Positions 22,360 through 33,732 of a stretch of 64,000 nucleotides of DNA are shown one piece after another. Origin of the DNA: Hawksworthiomyces lignivorus (lineage: Eukaryota > Ascomycota > Sordariomycetes > Ophiostomatales > Ophiostomataceae); assembly GCA_002917075.1 (NCBI GenBank), contig NTMA01000017.1, positions 192,589-256,588 on the forward strand. Reading direction: 5' to 3'. Under the pieces are notes generated by a model. That model was not told the origin of the DNA, did not search any database, and saw only the letters and a program-made list of their open reading frames with translations. The position numbers and the translations under genes were made by a program. The number at the start of each line of letters is the position of its first letter. Position 1 is the stretch's first letter.

Positions 22360-24390
22360 ATGGCAACCACATCTAACACTTCCGATGTCGAGGACAACTC
22401 CGCGAAGACATTGAACGCCGACCATACGATTGTAGAAATTGACGATTCTACTTCAGAGAAACAGAAATCAACATGGTGGAGATGGCTTGTTGGCCTTATC
22501 TGGGATTCCGTCGAAGGGGATGCGCGGAACAGACGATATGTGCAAAAGCTTGATCTATTTCTTTTGTTCGTTTTCTCTCGATCTTTGCGACTCCGTCTCT
22601 CTGTCGTGAATATAGCAGACTAACCAGGCCTCCTAACTTGATAGTTCCTACATATGTTTGGGCTATTTCATTAAATATCTGGACCAGCAAAATTACAGTG
22701 AGTGCATTTCCATCTGCTACAGACAAGTCCTCGAAAGGGTATTAACAAATATTTCCAAGGCAATGCCTTTGTCAGCGGCATGCAGCAAGATGTAAGTTAC
22801 TCGCACTAGAGGATTTTTTTTCTTTCACATACAGAAATCTGACTGCGCAGCTTAAACTATACGGAAACGAACGAAATTGGCTCGTTACATACTTCAGTTT
22901 AGGCATCATTGTCGGCACAGTCCCTTCGCAGATGATCCAACTGAAGTACGTCAGACCTAGCATCTGGATTCCTGCTTGCGAACTTGCTTGGTCAATTCTG
23001 GTCATGGCCATGGCGGCTACGAAAGATATCAGACAGGTGAGACATTGAAATTTGTTGAGAATTATATATCTCTAAGACGATAAAGGAAACACTGACACGT
23101 TCTCGTAGATGTATGCTCTTCGCTTCTTCGTCGGCTTATTCGAAGCCTGCTCATTCCCCGGCTATGCTGCTCTATTGGGAGGCTGGTACGGCCCAAAAGA
23201 ATTGACGAAACGGACAGCCATCTTTGAGCAGACGAGTGCCATTGCCAGTATGTTCAGCGGATACATTCAAGCCGGATTATATACCAGTATGAATGGAGGT
23301 ATGTAGAACCACGTACTTTCTTATAGAAAATTATAAAAGGCACAGAGTGATCGAACATGTCTCCTGATTCTGTCGCAGTACACGGTTTGGCCGGGTGGAG
23401 ATGGTTATTTATAATGGATGGAATCATATCAATCCCAATTGCCATCTGGGGCTTCTTTGCTATTCCAGACCTTCCACATACGACCAAAGCATTTTATTGG
23501 ACGAAGGACGTGAGTTATCCCAGCAAATATTAATTTTCATCTGGCGCTTTGCGCCATCGTAAGAGAGAATTCCTCACTGACGCATTGATTCTAGGACAAG
23601 GAATATGGCGTAAAGCGAATCGAAAAGATTGGGCGTGGAGCGCCGCAGAGCCTTACTCTCAAATCTATCAGGGCAGTTTACACGGATTGGAGACTCTGGG
23701 CCTTCCTCTTGGCTTACACATTTGTGTCAATGGCTGGTCAGGGGACCAACTACTTCAACCTATGGCTGAAAAGTGCTGGTTACTCTGTCGTCCGGGTCAA
23801 TGTCCTTCCCACGGCCGGAAACGCTCTCAGTGTCGTCGCCGCCTTCTTCTTTGGTGTTATAGTCGATCGCACTGGCCAACGCCTTATTTGCCTACTGATC
23901 CTTCAGGCTCTGCTCTTCGTCTCCAACATCTTATTGTCTGTCTGGAACATCCCTCACTGGGCCATTATGTTTGCGAACTACTTATCCTATACCGACTCAG
24001 CTTCACAGCCAATTGTTATTGTATGTTCACACTTTGCATTCTCAATAAGGCAGACAATTGAAAATATATGCTGACTCTGCTAGGGCTGGGGCAATGAACT
24101 AAATGGACACAACGCCAACTTCCGCCAACTCATGGTAGCGACCGGCAACTTGTTTACATATACGTTCCAAATCTTCATTCCAAGTTCGTCCCCCTGAGTG
24201 CATACAATCCCTTTAGACACTTTTTGTTTTTCTAACTTGAGAATAATCTCTAGTCGTTCTCTTCCCGACCTATGACGCACCACACTACAAGTACGGCTAC
24301 CAGATCATGATTCTCTTCGGCGGTATTGGCACAATATCATGCTTCATCCTTCAATGGCAACAAAATCGGCAGAGGCGTATTCGCAATTGA
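22360..24390 (+). CDS. MFS permease of the Dal5/allantoate (ACS) family, possibly Soa1-like
   Basis: A 486-aa anion:cation symporter-family transporter for organic anions (allantoate, pantothenate, nicotinate; sulfonates for yeast Soa1). Nine exons: 22360-22565, 22645-22697, 22760-22791, 22851-23036, 23109-23298, 23379-23509, 23595-24020, 24084-24183 and 24254-24390; all phases close. Splicing assembles the family hallmark [17 protein letters not shown] around TM1, followed by [20 protein letters not shown], then [15 protein letters not shown] with the EA(C/G)xFPG motif, and [12 protein letters not shown] after TM6. The loop sequence [15 protein letters not shown] and a C-terminal RQRRIRN close it. 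Codons are not GC-biased. Its divergent partner is the Jlp1-like dioxygenase, which suggests uptake plus desulfonation of one substrate. Confidence 0.85.
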
Positions 24391-24762
24391 TTTGACGGCT
24401 ATAAAATCACCAAATATTTATTGTGTAAACTAAGGAATCCAGAAAAATACGAAGAGTTAGTGTTAAATCCTTATAAGAATACTCTGTTGTAACATTGCTC
24501 AACCGCAGCAACATTCTGCAGAAGACCGCTGAGGAGAATATTACATTCTTTCATAAGGGAAGAACATAAAAACTTACCCAGAACAATAAATACGATTCCA
24601 TAACTCTATTTTATTACTATACCTTGTCCAAGAAATACGATAGGCAATTATAGAATATTGCATGGTCATCACAGGTGAGCTTCGGATTTTATTAGATTGC
24701 TAGGCAATAGTGCCTCATGTGAATTATATTTTAGATTTTTTTTTTGTTCTTGGTACTTGGGT
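24391..24762. other. Convergent intergenic region
   Basis: AT-rich 3' flanks of the permease and lyase genes. Nothing else is seen. Confidence 0.55.
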
Positions 24763-26045
24763 TTACGCGCCATTAGCGAATGCTGTGCCTCCTGCTTTAC
24801 GGTCAATCTCAATCTCTTCTTGCAAACCCATGACATCAAAAAATCCCTTAGGCTCCAGGCCCATCTTCTCCGCGTCGTCCATTCCGGTGTCTTTCAAGTA
24901 CTTGTATGCTCGTCGGATTGTGTGTATCACTGATTTACTGGCCGCGCCAGGGTAGATTGCAATCTAAGACTGTCAATGCTTTTGTTTCATGCTTGAACTG
25001 CCGTTGCATACTTATGAGAACCTCATGTAGATTTATATTAATACTTACTTTGACGCCCCATTGAGCAATAGTTTCTGGTGGGAACCAAGGCGTCTTGCCT
25101 CTTGAGACGAAATTGATAAGAAGCTGTTACTTGTTAGCATTTTCATATCTTTATGCAAAGCAATGACAAAGATCCAGAAACAAAAGACTTATACTTACGG
25201 GCATCGGCGCAAGGACCTTGACGGCGTTCTTGATCTGCTCTTCCGACTCAATAGCCTCAAGAAAGCCAACGTCTGCACCGCATTCCCGCGCGGCAATAAG
25301 CTGTTGGCAAAAGATGATTGTTAGTTCTGAATGCATAGCCTAGTTTTTATATAAGGATAACCTAGAAATAGAAAAGGCTCATCTTACTCTCTCCAGAGCC
25401 TTGTCGTAGCCCTCTACGGCTAAGGCGTCAGTGCGCGCAATGATGACAATATCGCTGCCACCGTAGATGGCCTCACGACCAATGACGCAAGCCCGGATCC
25501 GCGACTTCCATGTCTCGATGTCGACTACCTGCTTGCCCTTCAGATGGCCGCACCGCTTGTTGCTGACCTGATCCTCGATATGGAATCCAGCCACGCCACT
25601 CTGGTGGTACACCTGCACCATGCGAGCAATGTTCGGCGCCGAGCCGAACCCGGTGTCCGCATCGGCAATTAGAGGTATCCGGGGATCGATATTGGCGATC
25701 ATTTGGGCATTTTGCGCAAAGTCGTTGAGCGAAGCGAAGCCAAGATCAGCCTTGCCCAGGCGGGCTGCTGTGGTCATAGCACCTGACTGGTACTGCCAGG
25801 GGAAGAAAGGATTAGGTATTATAGATCGATAACACGAGAAAACATATATTAGTAAGACATTATGGCATTGGGTTTCCACACACCATAACTTCAAAGCCCT
25901 GCTCAATAGCAAGACGGGCGCACAGGCCATCGTAGACGCCCGGAGCTTGAATACAGTGGCCTTCCTGGGCTAGGAGCTTACGGAGTCGCGTAGAAGGCCT
26001 CATGTACGGCTCTTCGGCCTTGTTCGCTGTGCTCGTCTCTGTCAT
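24763..26045 (-). CDS. Isocitrate lyase/PEP mutase superfamily enzyme (methylisocitrate- or dimethylmalate-lyase-like)
   Basis: A 314-aa TIM-barrel enzyme predicted to cleave a C-C bond in a 2-hydroxy-dicarboxylate. Exons: 26045-25884, 25792-25388, 25300-25199, 25123-25049 and 24963-24763, with introns of 75-91 bp. The start is MTETSTAN; upstream in-frame codons lack an ATG. The fold signature YQSGAMTTAARLG is followed by the metal-site block LIADADTGFG (about 95-104), HIEDQ, and the catalytic loop NKRCGHLKGK with Cys135, the residue that distinguishes lyases from phosphonate mutases. IIARTDALAVEGYDKALER is a further conserved block. The length fits methylisocitrate lyase-like, 2,3-dimethylmalate lyase and oxaloacetate hydrolase relatives. 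It lies next to the permease/dioxygenase pair, so it may handle the carbon skeleton of the same substrate, but that is inference. Confidence 0.85.
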
Positions 26046-27354
26046 GGTGTTGCAGTATGCTTTCGCTTGCTTAGGTTCTTTTGACAATTAGCTCGGTTCG
26101 GCCCTGGCAGTTGGCAATCGGCTGTTTTACTCGCAAACACATATGATCTCAATGATCTTGGTGGGATAGCACCAATATGTCTTATACAGACAATATAAAG
26201 TATAACTACAAGCAAGTTAATCTTAGTTCGCACAGAGTCGCCAAGACCGCTTCCGTAGCTATCGGACAAGGGAAAAGGGCGCTAGGATGAATTCCATGAA
26301 AACCGGGGCCGAATGAAACTAGAATTCTGACCCTCTCCGCAAGCTTCCGACGACTTCTCCGCACATAGAGACAGCGCTAGCCAATGCCCCCATTGTACTT
26401 ATTTACCATGAGGATTCTTGCACACCAAAAATATATTTAGCTTGGCAACTGATCTCTTCCTTTGCTGTGGTCTGCACCGGAGGTCCGCCAGGGCCTATCT
26501 CCAGCTCTTCCGCAGACGGGGAGTTACATTCCCCGTTTGCTACATTTACTGCTCTCTCTAGGGAATGTAAGGGATCAACTAGGTATTAGGGAGCGTTCGT
26601 GTTTCACCTTGTAGGGCCTTGAGCAGAGTCCTTGGCATTTATAGAATTTCTCTGCACGTCGTTTGGAGCTGCCCAAAGCGGACATCCGATCTGATTCATG
26701 GCACTTTGAGCCATTGATTCTGCGAGATATGCACGTCTTCACATCTTATCTCCCAGCGCAAATACTGTAATCTATCCTCCCGAGTCTATTCTCCCGAGGC
26801 GCTATGGCTTCGTAGATCCGTCACGCTAGGATACCCGACGAAAATTAGGAAAAGCAATCTAGAATGCGATAGTTTTGTTCTACTGCCTGTAAACCCTGTC
26901 CTGTTGTCTGTGCAATATGCTAATACGTGGATGCGTCTTTGCTTACATCGCCTCCAATTGCATTTACATCAACCCTGTCGCAGAAAAATACTCGTGATCA
27001 TGCCGCATCCCCCGGACATGCCGAACTACTTAGACATATAATACATCTAACGGTCATTCTACTGGGGAATGGAGAACTTATCAGGTTCTGGCGTGTTTGT
27101 TCGCCACGATCCTGAAGTAACTTTAAATGTACAGTGATTAGACTTGCTTTGAAAGTATCTTATAATGCTTATTTCAATTTGGTTCTGCACTTCCAGCTCT
27201 ACAGATAGTATCTACAGAGTAGCTAATATATACAACTAATACAAGACCTAACAATATTGGTTTGGTCAAATTCTTCCGCGCTATCTCTTCTCACTTTGCT
27301 GTTCATGTCGTTAATTCGTGCTAGCTAGATTAAACAATAGTATCAGCCGTGCTT
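26046..27354. other. Intergenic region upstream of the lyase gene
   Basis: The promoter side of the lyase gene and the 3' flank of the second dioxygenase. Apart from a 21-bp near-palindrome at 26516-26536, I see no gene or repeat. A 62-codon open frame at 26927-27115 is not convincing. Confidence 0.5.
26516..26536. promoter_or_regulatory. 21-bp inverted repeat, possible operator
   Basis: ACGGGGA and TCCCCGT form a perfect 7-bp inverted repeat around a 7-base spacer, about 470 bp upstream of the lyase ATG. It places CGG and CCG half-sites in inverted orientation, the arrangement bound by many dimeric Zn2Cys6 regulators. A binding protein is not known. Confidence 0.4.
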
Positions 27355-28506
27355 TCACGCTGACTGGTTGAACTCGGCAAGGACCTTCTCCATGTCGGCC
27401 TTGGTGACAACCGGCTTCCAGCCCTCAAACGGCATCTTCATCGCCTTGGCCTGGCGCGCCTCATACTCGAGGAACTCTTGCGTGATGGCGCTGCCGCGAA
27501 CGCCGCCGCGGACGGCGCCGGCACGGACATCGCCCCAGTACTCGGCCCAGTCGGCCGGCAGCGGCTGCGAGGACGGGATGGACATCCACAGGCGCATCAG
27601 GTGGCGCTTCTGGTCGTGCTCCGGGTAGTCTTCAAAGGGCGTGCGCGAGTGCAGCGTCACGAAGCTGTTGAGGATCTGCAGGTCGCCGCGCTCAATGTCC
27701 ATGGAGTAGCAGAACTCGTCGCTGGGCATGATCTCGTCGAAGAGGTCGAGCGCCTCGATCTGCTGCTGGGTCAGGCGGGGGACCTCGTCGAAGTCGCGCT
27801 GGGCGGCCACGATGTTCTTGCGGTTGGTGCGCGCGCAGAAGATGCCGTTCTTCTCGCCGAAGATGGGGCAGCGGTAGAAGCCGGGCTGGGTGTCCGGGTC
27901 CTGGGCGCTCTGGAAGCTGTGGAACCAGATGTTGGACTCGAGCACCGGGAGCAGGTCCGGGCGCAGCTCGCGCACGCGGTCGCGCAGGGCGATGGAGCTC
28001 ATGACCTTGCTGGTGCCGCCGGACTTGGCGGTGCGCCGGCACAGCAGCGTCACGACGTCGGACGAGTCCTGGTGGAAGTCCAGCCCCGCATTCGTGTTGT
28101 AGCCCCGACCGCCCTTGACCTTGTAGCTGCCGCCGGCATCGCGCACGTCGTTGATGATCTCGCTGGCCCGGTTCTGTGTCCGTCCCACGCCCATGTGCAG
28201 GCCCATGCCCCAGTAGGCCAGGCGCATGTCCTCCTCGGACCACTCGTCGGTAGGGAAGCCCTTGACCAGGCACATGCCCCAGCGGCCCTGGGAAGTTGCA
28301 ATGGCCCGCTGGAGCGCGCTCTTCGAGGCGGCAGGGAGGGGGAAGTCGGCCTGCTCCATCTGCAGCAGAGGCTTACCGACCTTCTTGGCGTGGGCCAGCG
28401 CGGTGCGGAAGCCCTCGACCTCGTCTGGCGTCAGGCGCAGAATCCACGAGTTGTCCCGGCGGACATCCTCAGCCTTCCATGCTTGGGGACCGTTTCCGAC
28501 AGCCAT
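27355..28506 (-). CDS. TauD/TfdA-like dioxygenase, intronless
   Basis: A 383-aa Fe(II)/2-oxoglutarate-dependent oxygenase, distinct in sequence from the six-exon one at 19.8-21.3 kb. Iron ligands: His and Asp in GLDFHQDSSDVV, and the distal His probably in NSFVTLHSRTPFEDYPEHD; the 2-oxoglutarate Arg is likely the one in RHLMRLWM. The fold is of the clavaminate-synthase/TauD type. There is a single exon with high GC and strong C/G third-position bias in otherwise AT-rich surroundings. The start ATG at 28506 opens MAVGNGPQAW. It is the last member of the dioxygenase-permease-lyase neighbourhood. Substrate unknown. A long open frame on the opposite strand is a GC-rich shadow. Confidence 0.83.
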   Translation of the reverse strand: MAVGNGPQAWKAEDVRRDNSWILRLTPDEVEGFRTALAHAKKVGKPLLQMEQADFPLPAASKSALQRAIATSQGRWGMCLVKGFPTDEWSEEDMRLAYWGMGLHMGVGRTQNRASEIINDVRDAGGSYKVKGGRGYNTNAGLDFHQDSSDVVTLLCRRTAKSGGTSKVMSSIALRDRVRELRPDLLPVLESNIWFHSFQSAQDPDTQPGFYRCPIFGEKNGIFCARTNRKNIVAAQRDFDEVPRLTQQQIEALDLFDEIMPSDEFCYSMDIERGDLQILNSFVTLHSRTPFEDYPEHDQKRHLMRLWMSIPSSQPLPADWAEYWGDVRAGAVRGGVRGSAITQEFLEYEARQAKAMKMPFEGWKPVVTKADMEKVLAEFNQSA

Positions 28507-29930
28507 GATGTTTCGTTGCTGTATCTATCGTTTATTTGTTTCCTGATGATCAAGGTGACGGGGCAGAGTTGGTGTGAAAAAGCGTAATCTTCGTAGGGGG
28601 TCTTTGGAAGATTGCTCGGGCCAAAGATAAGGTATTTTAATGTTTGTTCAAGTTTAGGGGGAGATCGTTGTCTATAGTGATTCTCTTTCTATTTCCGCCT
28701 CTGGGGAGCATTTCGGGTTAGATATAAGAAGACGGGTACTGTGACGGTCGAACTTTATTCAGTAATACGGGATAGAGATCGGCAATCGAAATTCGCGTCG
28801 TATGTTTTTTACCCCGTTTAGATGTTTCCGGGGGACGCATCATGCTCGATTTGCTATGTTCTCCTCTCTGCAAAGCCAATTCCGCCGGCTTTCATAGTAA
28901 GTTCCCAGCATTCGCTTCGATAGGATGCTAGTTAGAGGAACAATGTCGGTGGTCATCCGTATGTTATCACACGGTGACGGATACTGTGCCGAATTCCACA
29001 TCGGCTTTGGCGGGCTTTAAGGGTTGTCCGTTTGTGGTGTTGGTGGAGATAAAATCACTTGATATTTATGGAGCGCACGTTCGGAGTAGTAGTCCGCGAA
29101 ATCCATTGCCGGGATTCGCAATGACTACTATGAATGCAAAGCAAATCCGTAGATGTCGTCTAGAAAACATTGTTCGATCTTTCCGAGATTCTGCCTTTTT
29201 CATGTTAGAAGCAAGATAAGAAAATGAAAAAGCTTAGAATTCTTTTGAACCCTCATAAGAGTTTTTCAAAGCCTGCCGCCGAAAAACAGCCTTTTGAAAT
29301 CCGGTGTTTCGTTCATAAGATTATTCTGCAATTTTTGCAATAATAGTCATTCTGCATATTTTAGCTGTAAGTCTGAAGCTGCTGTTGTGTCCCCGTCAAC
29401 GACGGTATATAAAGAATGCTATTTATGTCAGACCCCTTTCAGCTCCTTTTTTTTTAAAAAAAAAAAGAAATAAATAAATATCTATTCGCGCCGCTCAAAG
29501 TTAGAACACATAATTTACCACACTCCTAGAGGCCATGACGACAAACCCAACGTTGCTTGACTCCGCCATATATTGCCCTTTGAAAAAAGGTATTTACAAA
29601 ATGCCGCTTTGGCAAGAGGAGGCTTAATCAGATCCAAGGATATGATCTGAAAATTGCCGGCGAGAAGTCACCATATCGTTTGCAAGGCATGGCTCAGATA
29701 ATGGTTGTGTATATATTCTTGCTCTTCTCTCTGCGTCTCTAGTTGCTAAGTATTCTTATTGTTCTCCTTCCTATAATTCTCAGCCAGAAAGCCTCGTCGT
29801 CAGAAGCATCGTCCTTGTGCGGGATTCCCCTTTCGATGGAAAGCATGCCCACTAGCCAATTTTCTTGTGCGGGCTGTCCCGTCAGACGATCCCGCGAGAG
29901 AGCTCTTCTCGCTTTGTTTGCAGTTGGGTG
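28507..29930. other. AT-rich intergenic region
   Basis: The promoter side of the intronless dioxygenase and the 3' side of the NACHT-WD40 relic. It includes a T9-A11 run at 29447-29466. An open frame at 28974-29219 has no supporting features. Confidence 0.5.
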
Positions 29931-32900
29931 TTACGTCTCAAGCCGAATAAGCTGCAAAAGGCCCGATTCTTGGCCTAAAACAAAAGTTCCTTTATGGAAA
30001 TCAACGCGATGGGACCGATACTTTGGAGGAAGCCAGAGGACCCCTTTTCCGTCTTTGGAAAGCCATTCATGGTGCAAGAAATAGTGCGTGTCCCGAACGC
30101 TGCTGTTGGTGGTTGCTGACGATACCAGGTTGATAATACCTCTGTTCGTTTGGAGCAAACGAGTGTCAGTGGAAAATGACATCCTCTTAATGTTTGCGTC
30201 AATGCGTAGAGCCTGCAGTAACTGGCCTGTAGCAGCGTCCCAGATTCGCACAATGTCGTCAAGCGCTACCGATGCCATTTTTCTGTCGTCAGGCAAAAAG
30301 GCTATAACGTTGACCCAAACGATGTGGCCTTTAAGCTCTCGTAGCCGGGGTGTACCCGTGGCGACATCCCACGGCCACATAATTCCGTCTTGCGATCCCG
30401 ATGCTACGGTCTTGCTATCGGACGAAAAGGCAACGGAAGTGATCCGTGTTAGTTGACCCTGAAGTTCTGGCAACAGTGGCAAAACCGTGGATACGTCCCA
30501 GAGCCGCACTTCCCCATCGTGCGACCCCGATGCTACTGTCTTGCCATCAGGCGAAACAGCAATGGCAGTGATTTCAGTGGAAGACTCGGTGCTTAGCCGT
30601 CGCCACACACTCGTGGACATGTCCAGAAGTCCCGATATCCCGTCGAAACTGCCAAATGCCGCTGTCATGCCATCTGGCGAGATACCAAAATTGGTCTCAC
30701 ATTTCAGGCGCAGATTACCTGTGGCCACATCCCAAAGCATCGCGACTTCGTTGTCGGCAGATATAATCACCTTGTGATCAGATGAAAAATTGATGCTTTT
30801 GATATTCCCGGCATGAACCTTGAGTGCTTGCTATAGTGATTCACCTGAAACTGTGTCTTGGAGTGAGACTGTCCCGCCTTTTAATCCAACCGCTGCCATC
30901 TTGCCGTCGGGCGAGAGGGTGACAGCCATAACTTCACTTTTGAAGCCCTCACGTGCCTGCCCATGTTGTAGCTGCGTGGCATTCGCAGCCCAGAGCTGCA
31001 CCGCACCGTGCGATATCGACGCTACAAACTTGCCATTGGGCGAGAGCTTTATCACATCAAGGAATCTGCTACCCATCGTAAATATCATCTCCATCTTCTC
31101 CGTACCCATGAGTACTATCGATCCGTCTTCTAACCCTATCGACACTCTCATATCATTAGATGAGAAAGCGATAGAAGTGACCTTAGTACGCCCGGGTAGA
31201 AAACTCCTGATCACAGGTGACAACCAGAGGGCATCACCTGTGTCCATGTCCCATAACTGTACGCTTCCGATGTCTAATCCACATGCCATTATTTCGTTGT
31301 CAGGCGAGAAGGCAATAGCCGTCGCGAGGCCTCGACCTGCAGATTCAGAGTAGAGAGAACCCGTACTTTCATACCAGAATGTCTCCATCTCATAGGCTAA
31401 TTCTGCTGACGCTGTCATGCCATCCGGCGGAAAGGCGACCGTATCGACTTGGCTAGAATCTATTTCTAATGCATCTCGCAAGGCACCAGTGGCCACATCA
31501 AAGAGCAGGACGACTCCACTGAAATGACCAATTGCGATTGTCTTGCCGTCAGGTGAGAAAGCGAAAGTGTCGACCTGAATGAGGTTTTCTTCTAATGTTT
31601 GTCGCACCACACCAGTAACCACATCCCAGAGTTGTACATCTCCCATTTCTGACATTGACACAACTGTCTTGCCGTCGGGTGAGATGCCGAGAACAATGGG
31701 CCCGCCACCGTCAACAATGGACCCGTGGTCGTCAACAATGGGCTCATTGTCGCCAACAATAGGCCTGTGACCACCCTCGAACTTGAGCTCATGCTGTAGC
31801 GCACCCGTGGAAACGTCCCACAGCCGAACAGTCTTCTCAGCCGTTGTCAACATTACTGTCTTGCCATCAAGTGAGAAATCGATACGTCTGATAGAATCCC
31901 CACTGCTATTCAGCGTCCGCTGCAGGACGCCTGTGGCCATATCCCAGAGCTGAACAGCCCCGTTATATGATCCCGTCACCAATGTCTTGCAATCCGGCGA
32001 GAACACGACATCAATGAAAGCATCTTTGCTACTCTCGAGTCTCAGCAAGCAGGCATCCCATTCAGCGGGGGCTTCCGGCAGCCTTGAGATGTATTCTGGG
32101 ACACAGTTTTTGAACAAGCGTCGAATCACACTACATGCTGGTGTGAAAACGAGAGCGGATGCGTAAGCCTGAAGGGGGTAATTCTCGATAACCCAGCTGT
32201 AAGATTGGCTGAACCGCTGCGCGTCGTGGAGAAATGATGCCAATTGTTCCCCATTTTGTGTTTCTCACAAATTTGTTAGTGTACGTCAGTGGTATCATTT
32301 GTGTTCCGTTTTGGTCACTCACCTGTTGCTCTAGTTTGTGCCCCCTGACATACTATGGAGGAGACTGAGAGCCTCGAGCCAGTTGAGAAACTTGTCTTTG
32401 AGAAAGGAGTGGATGGTGCTGTCGTCGCATATGCTGTGTTTTTGCTGCTCCACTTCGCCAGAGAGCGAGACGCAGAAGTGGTCAATCCAATATATGCATG
32501 AGTATCGGGCCGTTGCGACCGGGTTTGGATGTGGTGGAGATACTTGATCAACAGAAAAATCTGGCTCGCAGAGGTTGTAAATATCGTCCTTGAGCGTCTC
32601 GGTAAGTATCTCCAGCGACCTTGACGCAATTTTGTGATGTTCGGGTTGTTTGCCGCAGGGGAAGATTTGGTCCGCTACTCTTTCGGACAGAAATTCGATT
32701 GAAGATTGGTGCACAAAATATACCTCATCCTGCTGGACCGTCAAGAACGAGCCGCATGAGGCAATTACATCTACCCAGCTCTCTATATCACTGCCTATGT
32801 CATGCGACTGAGCAAGAGACGCCAGCTCTTTCAAACTAAGCGGGCGAAATGTAATCGACAACAGCGCTAAGATCTGTTTGCAAAGATCTGCATCTATGCC

Positions 32901-33732
32901 GTCGATCTGCTTCAGCATTCTCTGATACAAAGGGTCCAGTCCCGGAGGGTAGGTATGAAGGATTTGTATCGTATGGCTTTTGTGGACTCGGGGACTCGCA
33001 AGCTCTTGACAGACCAAAGCCACCCAGAGGAAAGTATCGTTGGAGTTCGTAGTCAAATAGTCCTGAACTTCATTCTTGATCGAGGAGTCGTACTTTTTCC
33101 GCTGTGCTAAAAAGTTCACCTTGTGGTGAATGTACGTTTTGACGGCAATTGAGATCAGGTCTGTGTTCATATCAAGGGACAGCCTGACTCCACGCGAGGC
33201 GCTGTCTAGCTCCTCCTCGATATCTTGTCTGTGACGGCTCGAGACAATCCATTTGACGCGAGACGTTGGCGACAAGTCAAGAATCAGTTGAAGAAGTTGC
33301 GGCAAGCCCTCAATACACTCGTCTAACGCATCAATAAGGATATAGCTTGTTTTCACTGCATCATCTCGTACAATATCGGCGAAGATCTCAGACAAAGCTT
33401 CCCAAGCATTTCTGCTAGCGTAAAGCCTTTCTCCAGAATCGTTGTACTTCTCTCGCACATGCGAAACAAGTGACGGTTGCTGGCTGACAAGGAGACGGAT
33501 GAGTCCTCGCAAAACGGCGGTCCCGGTGTTGGCGTGGCCATCGGAGGATTGGTAGAAGAAAAAAGGTAGAGGGCTAGACGGTGCCAGCTCGTCTATAATA
33601 CCACATAGCAGCATCGTCTTTCCCTTGCCAGGATCGCCTTTGATCCGGAGCAACCGAACTTCTAGGTCGTGTCGCCATTGTTGTCGAGGATCCAGCTATA
33701 CGAGTCCCGTACCAGCACATTATGCCAACCGA
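29931..33732 (-). pseudogene. NACHT-WD40 (NWD/HET-E-like) STAND protein relic
   Basis: Relic of a fungal STAND/NLR-type protein, a class involved in heterokaryon incompatibility and non-self recognition. The NACHT ATPase part is clear: RIKGDPGKGKTMLLCGIIDE (P-loop) and ILIDALDECIEG (Walker B). It is followed by a linker (KFLNWLEALSLLHS), then QLASFLHDAQRF and YASALVFTPACSVIRRLF, which precede the WD repeats. About ten degenerate WD40 units follow, many ending in (V/M)(R/Q)LWD. Lesions: a frame break just before the P-loop (SYSWILDN in one frame, QQWRHDLEVRLL in another, near 33665-33705); a second near a C5 run at 32341-32345, before a 59-bp intron at 32264-32322; and a TAG at 30831-30833 between two in-frame WD segments. 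No N-terminal effector domain is recognisable upstream. Confidence 0.85.

Noticed and set aside
27478..28587. 369-codon open frame antisense to the intronless TauD-like gene
   Set aside because: Shadow caused by high GC at third positions. The minus-strand protein has all oxygenase motifs.
29447..29466. T9-A11 run as a terminator
   Set aside because: It is a simple homopolymer palindrome. Fungal Pol II does not use such hairpins, and no Pol III gene precedes it.
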